DNA of 64,000 bases from Psococerastis gibbosa (lineage: Eukaryota > Arthropoda > Insecta > Psocodea > Psocidae): the NCBI GenBank assembly GCA_963971405.1, contig OZ020488.1, forward strand, positions 8,869,261 to 8,933,260, given 5' to 3'. A model generated the notes under the pieces. The model worked only from the letters and a program-made list of their open reading frames with translations, was not told the origin of the DNA and did not search any database. A program made the position numbers and the translations under genes. Position 1 is the first letter of the stretch, and each line of letters starts with the position of its first letter. This document shows positions 57,091 through 64,000 of the stretch, piece by piece.

Positions 57091-57400
57091 ACGTCGCCAG
57101 TAACAAATTGTTTTTACCAGCGGTGCCAATCAGACAGTCCTGAATAAACCAATCCGTCGCTTTGTTGCCCTCGGGTAATTTATTTTGCCTAAGGCTTTCT
57201 CCGCTGATTTCACAAATAAACCTCTCTTTTCTCTAATGTTTCGGTGTTAATTTTCTATGGTTATTCAGCAAAAAGCGAATAAAATAGGTACCAAAAGCAA
57301 CCGGTTTGACAATAAAAAAATATGTGTGCTTCTGCGTGTGTGCTGCAGCACTGATTTATACACGAGTATATATTTATATCTTTTTAAATATTTTTTTTTA

Positions 57401-57575
57401 CGGTTAATCGCGTACAAACAATTTAATGAATGTATCCGATTAACCTCTTCAATCGCCTCCCCGAGTAACCTAATGGGTACTTGTGTCGAGTTACGACACG
57501 TCTCCGACCGCAAGGTGAGTAGAGACTCGCCCAAGTAGGCTACAAACACGCTTTATCACCTTGCCACCGAAGTAG
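57401..57575 (-). mobile_element. SINE S2 copy, reverse, nearly full
   Basis: ggttaatcgcgtacaaacaa, ttaacctcttcaatcgcctc, gagttacgacacgtctccga, gtagagactcgcccaagtag and ttgccaccgaagt in order. Frames 57257-57549 are shadows. Confidence 0.75.
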
Positions 57576-58024
57576 AATGTTATAATACTCGACTTTCAAT
57601 TGCTATCTATATATTCACACGTTCTGTACTGCTGATAACACAGTGATGACATTCTTACGACATTTCCCAGTCATCTTATGCGTTGCAATTTTTTAAACCG
57701 GACTTTGTCTTCTCCGTTGAGTATTTCTATTTGTATATCTATTACCACCTGTATATCTGTTTCGACATTATTTCTTGTACGCCACTTGTTCACATAGCGG
57801 CCCAAAGATACTCCTTATTATCTTTCTTTCCAACACTCGCAATTTGTTTGCGTCATGTATAGGCGATAACCCATAGTTTAACATAAATTTATTAAATATT
57901 ATATATTTTATCGTAAAAATTTTGAAATTATGTTTTGATGCTATGTACTCGGGATTAAACTATTGAAAATCTTTAAATTAAATTAAATCTTTATAAAGAG
58001 TTAAAGAGATTAATATAGGCTATA
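57576..58024. other. AT-rich spacer, nothing recognised
   Basis: No feature seen. Confidence 0.45.
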
Positions 58025-58032
58025 GCCAATAT

Positions 58033-58756
58033 CAGGGGTTCCCAAACTGTGGTCCACTGAGTTATATCAGGTGGTCCACGGGCCAAAGTAAGAAATAGGA
58101 AAATAAATCTGCTAAGATATTGGAAATTTGAAATAAGTACTAGTAAAAAAATAAGTACTTGAAAAGAAGGGACAGCCAGATGTTGGAAGTCTTTGAAAGG
58201 AGGATCCTCAGACGAGTCTTCGGAGGGATTACAGAGAACCAATGGCGAATAAAAACAAACGAAGAGCTTCGAACTCTCTTTAACTCGGCGAGCGTCACCG
58301 AGGAACTAAGAGCACGAAGACTCCAATGGACTGGTCACCTTTCAAGGATGCCCTCGACCAGGACCGCGGCTAGGGTGTGGCAAGCCCAACCAGCAGGCAA
58401 CCGACCACAGGGGCGACCTAGGAAGAGATGGTCGGACCAGCTCTTCGAGGATCTGAGAGCCTGCAGCATCCATTGCGATGCATGGAGGGAGTTAGCGGAG
58501 AATCGCGCGCTTTGGAGGGGCTTGGTGTGACAGGCGAGGGGTCCTCACGGGCCGATGGAGCCACCTTAAGGAATGATGATGTATACTATTAAAATACAGT
58601 AAGTCTTGGCACTAAACTATAAAATCTAACCGATACCAGTCTTAAACAATTAATCAAATATTAGCATATAATTGCAGGCATAAATCATCCTAGAATTTGA
58701 CGATTTTCCCATCGCAGCTATGGTGGTCCACGGGCCAAAAAGTTTGGGAACCCCTG
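58033..58756. mobile_element. hAT MITE with nested LINE fragment, 724 bp
   Basis: TIRs CAGGGGTTCCCAAACT and AGTTTGGGAACCCCTG are followed inward on both sides by ggtggtccacgggccaaa. Flanking 8-mers gccaatat (58025-58032) and gcctatat (58757-58764) match at 7 of 8. No transposase remains; the middle ~440 bp are a LINE end. Confidence 0.9.
58150..58585 (+). pseudogene. RTE-like LINE C-terminus inside the hAT element
   Basis: A 123-codon open frame (58159-58530) reads MLEVFERRILRRVFGGITEN, QWRIKTNEELRTLFNSASVT, RLQWTGHLSRMPSTR, GNRPQGRPRKRWSDQLFEDL and a Trp-rich end, all in one frame. This is the complete RTE-type tail after the RT domain (ER.ILR..FG ... WR..TN.EL ... RL.W.GHL.RM ... GRPR.RW.D). 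The 3' region ends aaggaatgatgatgta, a short repeat like many RTE tails. The RT and endonuclease domains are absent, so it is a 5'-truncated copy. It is the best-preserved frame in the window. Confidence 0.8.
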
Positions 58757-58764
58757 GCCTATAT

Positions 58765-59828
58765 TAATTAACAATGCAAGGCATGTGAAGAGACAGCAGA
58801 AACGTTCATTAACACAAAATTATGGCTTTATCGGCGAATTACAGGTATTACGAGGTAGATTATAGTCGAAGTAACACAGACAATGCCCCAGGGTGTTCCT
58901 CTATTGGGCTCTATTACCCGTTTTCACACCTTTTGACTTTTCATTATACCCTAGCTCTCGCCCCCTCCCCTGCCCCCCTCTACTACTCGAAATTAATGGA
59001 CCGGGTGGTGTGTTGTACAATTTATCGACTATTTGGTTCACATGCAGCCACCCAACTCTGCCCCCCTCGGAATATACTGAACTTGCATGGGCCCAGTCGC
59101 CGTAAATTTCGTAAATTTCAAAATTGCCATCATGGTTAGTTTCTCATAGCTCTTTATTTTTTGCTTACCCGCAGTTAAAATTTTCATGGGCTTAGCTAAA
59201 TTGACCACGATGTATGACTTCCACAGGCTGGTAATTCCTATAAACGTGAAATTTAGTAACTTCATTGAAATTCAAAACCGTGTTGAATGTAATAAACGTG
59301 TTCAACCCTTTTATGTAGCGCACATACAGGTGAGCTTACTCTGATCTGTATTATGAAAGGTACTGTCCTTAAAATGGGTTTCCACGAAGTTATTAAATTT
59401 TACTCAACTCAAATAATGGCGCGATTCAAAGGAAAGCTAAGGATATGAAGAACTTTTGGGACTATTGCATTGTAGCCTACATCGTAATGCAGAGTGAGTG
59501 TGGGGTAAAGGCACAAAGAAGACTCGGAGGGGGGGGGGGAGGAGAAAGGACGATGGTTACAATAATCCTCCCACGTAACTTAGAAAGAGAGACTCGAGAC
59601 AGGTCACCAGTATTATGGAATAGGGCAGTTGAGCGCCCATGTTTGAGACAGACAGACGGGACTGAGTTAGTGTATTTCAGTATTTAAAAATGGTGAAGTA
59701 TTATGTGTTCCCAGTCGGTTTATATGGTAAGGAGCAATGGACTTTGACGCAAGCTGTGGTGAACAGTAACAGTGCATAATATGCACAGTTCGTATTATGA
59801 ACTTATATACAGTATGTAGATATCAGAT
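58765..59828. other. AT-rich spacer, nothing recognised
   Basis: Frames at 58822-59139, 59038-59265 and 59445-59687 have no recognised domain. G run near 59530. Confidence 0.4.
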
Positions 59829-60010
59829 GGATCAGCAGCCTGATCGAGGCGATTATAACACCGGGGCTATATAAATACCCTGGGATTATAACTGTAAACA
59901 AACAAATTTTGAATAGCACTTTCCATAAAAAAATTATCTCGTTTACATTTTTATTACCAGAGGATTAAATAAATACCGGTATTATAATCGCCTCGATCAG
60001 GCTGCAGGAT
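59829..60010. repeat. inverted repeat, ~180 bp
   Basis: Left gcagcctgatcgaggcgatt ataacaccgg (59835-59863) and right ccggtattataatcgcctcg atcaggctgc (59977-60006) pair closely, with further matching inward. MITE-like, no TSD found. Confidence 0.6.
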
Positions 60011-60051
60011 ATACAGACGAATATTGTTCATACTTTGGAGAGATCGTGTTC

Positions 60052-60151
60052 CTGCTGAGATCCTGAGGTAAATGGATACAGATGTCGAGTTGCTGTTGGC
60101 GGTTAAGAAACGGAGACTGAAACACTTCACTATGTGATGAGGAACAAAAAA
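60052..60151 (+). pseudogene. LINE family E fragment
   Basis: gagatcctgaggtaaatgga, ggcggttaagaaacggagac and tatgtgatgaggaacaaaaa match the LINE E tail; stops are present. Confidence 0.65.
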
Positions 60152-60153
60152 TA

Positions 60154-60985
60154 GCCCAAGTTGCAACTATAATTCACAATACGGATGAAAAGTGATTATA
60201 TCTGGCGTCTTTAAATTAGTTGGAAAACAATAATATTCTCTCATGTCTCGTTGGTGAGACTGCGAGGGAATTGAGTTCAAAGAACACACCCTAAAAGTTA
60301 TCAAAATTGCAAAATTTGGTATTGTAATATACTTTACAATATGTGGTATATAACATAATATTATTTCGAAGACAGGAATAAGTTTAACTGAGTTTGCAGG
60401 TCATTTAATGCCGGAATAGAAATAGACTAAATAACGCGAAAAGCTATACCAACTACAATGTTGAAAATAATTAAAAACGTAAACGATGTAGAAGCGGATA
60501 TTAATCTTCAATATTTGTCAGCCCAAGTTGGAACTATAAATAACAATGTGGAAGAGAAGTGAGTTGGAACCGGAGTCTCTAAATTAGTTGGAAAACAATA
60601 AAATTCTCTCATGTCTCGTTGGTGAGACTGGGAGAGGATCGAGTTCAAACAACGCACTATAGAAGTCTCAAAATTTCTTAATACTAAAACATACTTTGTA
60701 TACTATATACTATAACATATTATTTCAATGACGGAATCATTCTTAATGAGTTTACAGGCCATTCAATGCAGGAACAGGAATAGACTACAATCAAACGATT
60801 TCACGTACAAGTCTCTAAATAACGTGAAAAGCTATACCAACTACAATGTTGAAAATAATTAAAAACGTAAACGATATAGAAGCGGATATTAATCTTCAAT
60901 ATTTGTCAGCCCAAGTTGGAACTATAAATAACAATGTGGAAGAGAAGTGAGTTGGAACCGGAGTCTATAAATTAGTTGGAAACAA
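60154..60985 (+). repeat. 2-3-copy ~370-390-bp tandem repeat
   Basis: gcccaagttg(c/g)aactataa is at 60154, 60521 and 60909 (periods 367 and 388). Each unit has aaattagttggaaaacaata, tctcatgtctcgttggtgag and agctataccaactacaatgt. The third unit is cut off after about 75 bp. The first unit begins right at the end of the LINE E fragment. Confidence 0.85.
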
Positions 60986-63354
60986 TCAAACACTTTAATC
61001 CCCCGGCCCCCTCCCCTTTCCGTATAATGAGCAAACGGAAGCGTTCAAATTCATCAATACATTCCGAAACTACCCTTCTATTTGAACTTTCAGGCAATTT
61101 TGTCGGAGGGAGTTTAAAATTTGCGGATATTGTGAATTGAATATTAAAGAATATTCTGTCGCAGAGGAATTATTCGGTTCTTCCTTGTTGCTACAGTTTA
61201 CTTCTTTTCCATAAGCACTGACTGATTTGATTTGTTAAAGACCCGATACACATGGACGATTGCAACGCGACAGGTGCGCTGAGAAATTTGTCATTGGAAC
61301 AAATGGGTTGGTGATTGGTTGGTTCGAAAAGTCTATTTCTGAACGCACATCTGAAGGTTTCTAAGTCGCTTGAGTGTCGCTGTCAAGGGGAAAACCCATA
61401 AAGATACATTAACTGGAGCGGCGGGAGCCATAATATGCCTTACGAGGCACCCGTTAACCATAAGCCTACTATCAGAGATAAGTACCAACGCAAAAAATAT
61501 CGAAGTCTTACACATTGCAGCATATAGCAGAACGGATACCTGGACCCGGTCAAAAACTCTGTACTGAGCTTGTGCAGGCTACACTAATCACTGGTTTCCC
61601 CGCCAAATTGCATACTTCTCTTGTGCAGGCTACACTAGCAGCCATATTGATAACGGTCTCCAACCACGGGGTGGGAAAACCGTGCACCTGCGACAAGCCA
61701 GCAACAAACCAGCTGCAGAATAAACAAAAAATAACAAAAACTTATAGAGTTTTAGAAAAACTTGTTATAACAACCCGAATTAGTAAAAGTAAAACCCAAA
61801 TAATCGTTAAGAAATTAACTTTGTCTAAGAAACCCGCTTGTGTTAGTATAAAACCCTGAGCGCTTTCGGCAAGAACTGCCATCTTGTTTATTAAAATGAA
61901 AAACCACGAAGTCACGAGTAATCTAATTATTTACACCTACAGAAATCTGCTAAAGCAGACTTTGAAGCTTTACACCAACCCATTTCCTCCAATTGTAAAC
62001 TACTCAGCGAATCACCAGTGTTGGAATTGTCCGTGTGTACTGGGAACTAGAAGAACGTATACCACTTGCTACAGGGTTAGCCCTGTATTAAAATACCACT
62101 TGCTACAGGGTTAGCCCTGTATTAAATAACATTACACCATTGCCATCAATTTTTACCAATAGAAAACGTATCATAGTGGGTTTACTCATTCTGCGGTGAA
62201 TTACAGCTACGAATATGCCCTTGCTGGAGAATAGAGCGGAACACTCTTGAATGAATGAATGAATAACGACTTTATTGCAATATAATTGGCGAACAATTAG
62301 ACTATAAATTCTTTTTTTCATGTTAACCATAACGTAATAGCAGTATACATAGTAATAGTTAATTTAAATTGTATGAAATATAAAAGGAGGGGGGAAAGAA
62401 GGTAACAAAGGAGGGGTGTATAGAAGGGGGGGGGGAAAGGGGGGCCCATTGTTTGTACTGCTACGAGGCCAGGTAACAGGGTATAGGTGCCATCGAAAAT
62501 ATATAATTTTACTTTAGTTTTGAACTCTTCCCATAATAAATGAAAATATATTGTAAGAAGATTCACTTTGACCCTAATGGGCTCACATGCACCTGTCAAC
62601 AGTCAATTGTTGGACACCTTATCTACTACTATAGTATATCTATACATGATTTTGATGATAAATGACTTCATCCTGCCATGACAGGCATAAAATAATGCCA
62701 CAGAACTTTATTCAAAAAATCACTGGTCCGGAAAAACACTTGTAACTACTGTCAAGCACTGAAATTCAATATCATAAAATGTCACATATTTTCAATTTTG
62801 ATATCCCCTGAAACACTTGAGATGATGGCAATAGAAATGAAATAAGCGTTTGCGAAAAAGAGAAAAGGACGTATATATGAAAATGGATACAATATGAAAC
62901 ATAAAAGGGTAGGAAGTGGGGCGGCTGTGCATTGGAAAATCACACTTCAGCTTCGAAAGATTGCTTTTTACGATGGGAAATCTGAAAACAATTTAGAAAA
63001 ATGAGATAAGTATGAAAGAAAATAAAGAGTTGTCAGCCAAAGACAATGAGGGATAAAATCAGGGGCTCCTGTTGGTAAATGGCTAGGGCTGTCTTATTGT
63101 AGGCGAGAAGAACAAAGAGCTGTTTGTTGGCATAGCAAAAGACTGACTCAAGAACCATGAAAATTTTTCCAAGTTATATCAATATATAGAGAGAGTTTCC
63201 CGTCCCGTTTGTTTTCCCGAGTTCAAGAGCTGCAGTTTTCCCGTTCATCAACGGGAATTAATTTATTTTCTTGGAAATACTTTTTCCTTTTTTTTGTCAA
63301 CAGTCGTAAACGGTTTTAAGACTTTCTGTGCTTGAAGAAAGAGCCTTTAAATAA
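60986..63354. other. spacer with a small direct repeat
   Basis: A ~38-bp direct duplication (taccacttgctacagggtta ... gccctgtatta) is at 62059-62125. cttgtgcaggctacact occurs at 61570 and 61621. A gaat run is at 62245-62260 and a G run at 62430. The 114-codon frame 61515-61859 and neighbours show no domain I know. Confidence 0.45.
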
Positions 63355-63452
63355 ATAATGACTTTTCGTTCTATTACTAAGCCAGTCTATCTCTTACACT
63401 CAACTAAGGAGGACTGGGACCGCCTGGGTTACACGCCCTCCAAAGCTTGGCG
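63355..63452 (-). mobile_element. SINE S1 3' part, reverse
   Basis: tgacttttcgttctattact, aagccagt, cttacactcaactaaggagg and acacgccctccaaagcttgg in family order; tRNA-like head missing. Confidence 0.65.
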
Positions 63453-63683
63453 ATGTAAACAAAAAAAATCGTATTCATTACATTATTTGCTTCAAATTCC
63501 CCGCACTTTTTTATGTTGAGTAAATTCATCAAAGAAAACCATGTTCTATCTAGTATTAACTGTTTTGTTCAAATCTTTAGGGGGGGGGGGGCTTGCACCT
63601 CCCTGGATGTACGCCCCTGAATGTGCGACTCGAGTCCTACCACTACTATACAGCTCCTGACATGACATTTAGTGGGTCTGATA
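63453..63683. other. short spacer with a G run and a lone MITE end
   Basis: A G run is at 63581 and cctggatgtacgcccctg at 63602-63619 resembles a right TIR (CAGGGGCGTAC type); no left partner was found. Confidence 0.45.
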
Positions 63684-63691
63684 CTTGCCAG

Positions 63692-63778
63692 CAAGGCCCT
63701 GCTCAGGTCTTGATTTCGGGGGGGGGGGGGGCCAAAAGGGTCCGGACCCCATGGACCACACCCCTGGGCACGGCCATG
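63692..63778. mobile_element. minimal 87-bp G-tract MITE, perfect 8-bp TSD
   Basis: TIRs CAAGGCCCTGCTCAGG and CCTGGGCACGGCCATG enclose a G run of about 13, ccaaaagggtccgg and accccatgg. cttgccag flanks both ends exactly (63684-63691 and 63779-63786). The three frames over it (63569-63898) are translations of the G run. Confidence 0.85.
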
Positions 63779-63786
63779 CTTGCCAG

Positions 63787-64000
63787 TTAGTTGGAGAGGT
63801 TTTAGACTTTTTGACAAAATTAAAGGGCCAATCGCATCATCGCTTGAAATGCCATGGTTTGGAATAATACACGCACCGTTTGCTTTTGATGGTGGCACCG
63901 TTGAGTATTCCTAATAGGTACTTGGATAATGTGCGATGATGGGAGCAGTCCTTGCGAGAAAGCGATTTGGATATATTGACCAGCCCTAGATCAGCCCAAA
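63787..64000. other. spacer to window end
   Basis: Nothing recognised. Confidence 0.4.

Noticed and set aside
61515-61859. 114-codon plus-strand frame
   Set aside because: No recognised domain; lysine- and threonine-rich AT-driven composition, with a direct repeat at its start.

Overview
The window looks like a repeat-rich, intergenic stretch of a eukaryotic genome, most likely an arthropod (inferred from tRNA-like SINEs, several non-LTR retrotransposon families, hAT-type MITEs and AT-rich spacer; species not determinable). I found no convincing host gene. Nearly all short open reading frames are chance frames or lie across transposon junctions. The protein-coding signals I recognise are broken C-terminal ends of non-LTR retrotransposon polyproteins and one scrap of hAT transposase.

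Layout. 0-14 kb: a G-tract MITE (43), two copies of a 384-bp long-TIR element (740, 9493), a nested retroelement with a 17-bp target duplication (1570-1885) and its relative (10991-11198), a hAT element keeping a transposase remnant (7971), a reverse-strand LINE end (9005), and two copies of an ~890-bp ACAG-bearing repeat (11801, 13283), the second inside a SINE. 14-24 kb: the 'GAA-tail' short retroelement (14838, 15000, 17275), a LINE end (17699), a ~200-bp satellite array with higher-order structure (18145-20230) and a duplicated ~500-bp segment (20468, 23375). 24-36 kb: mostly featureless AT-rich DNA with a 3-copy tandem repeat (26567), tRNA-derived SINEs in inverted pairs (27.5-28.9 kb), a near-perfect 122-bp hairpin beside a LINE end (33672-34070) and a poly(A)-tailed LINE copy with a 12-bp target duplication (35251-35754). 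36-50 kb: an ~190-bp tandem array (36113-37440), two hAT-type MITEs (37691, 38748), and a dimeric tandem amplification of a LINE 3' end (41515-42440) with further copies of that LINE at 46.4 and 48.5-50 kb. 50-64 kb: more MITEs with 8-bp target duplications (50100, 52368, 53422, 63692), LINE ends (50354, 53144), an SINE-in-LINE nest (53710-54225), three-copy tandem repeats (56360, 60154) and a hAT MITE carrying a LINE fragment (58033-58756).

These parts do not form a pathway. The interest lies in nesting, which gives relative ages; in exact target duplications, which fix element ends; and in at least eleven short G-tract MITEs that seem to share one hAT-like mobilisation signature.
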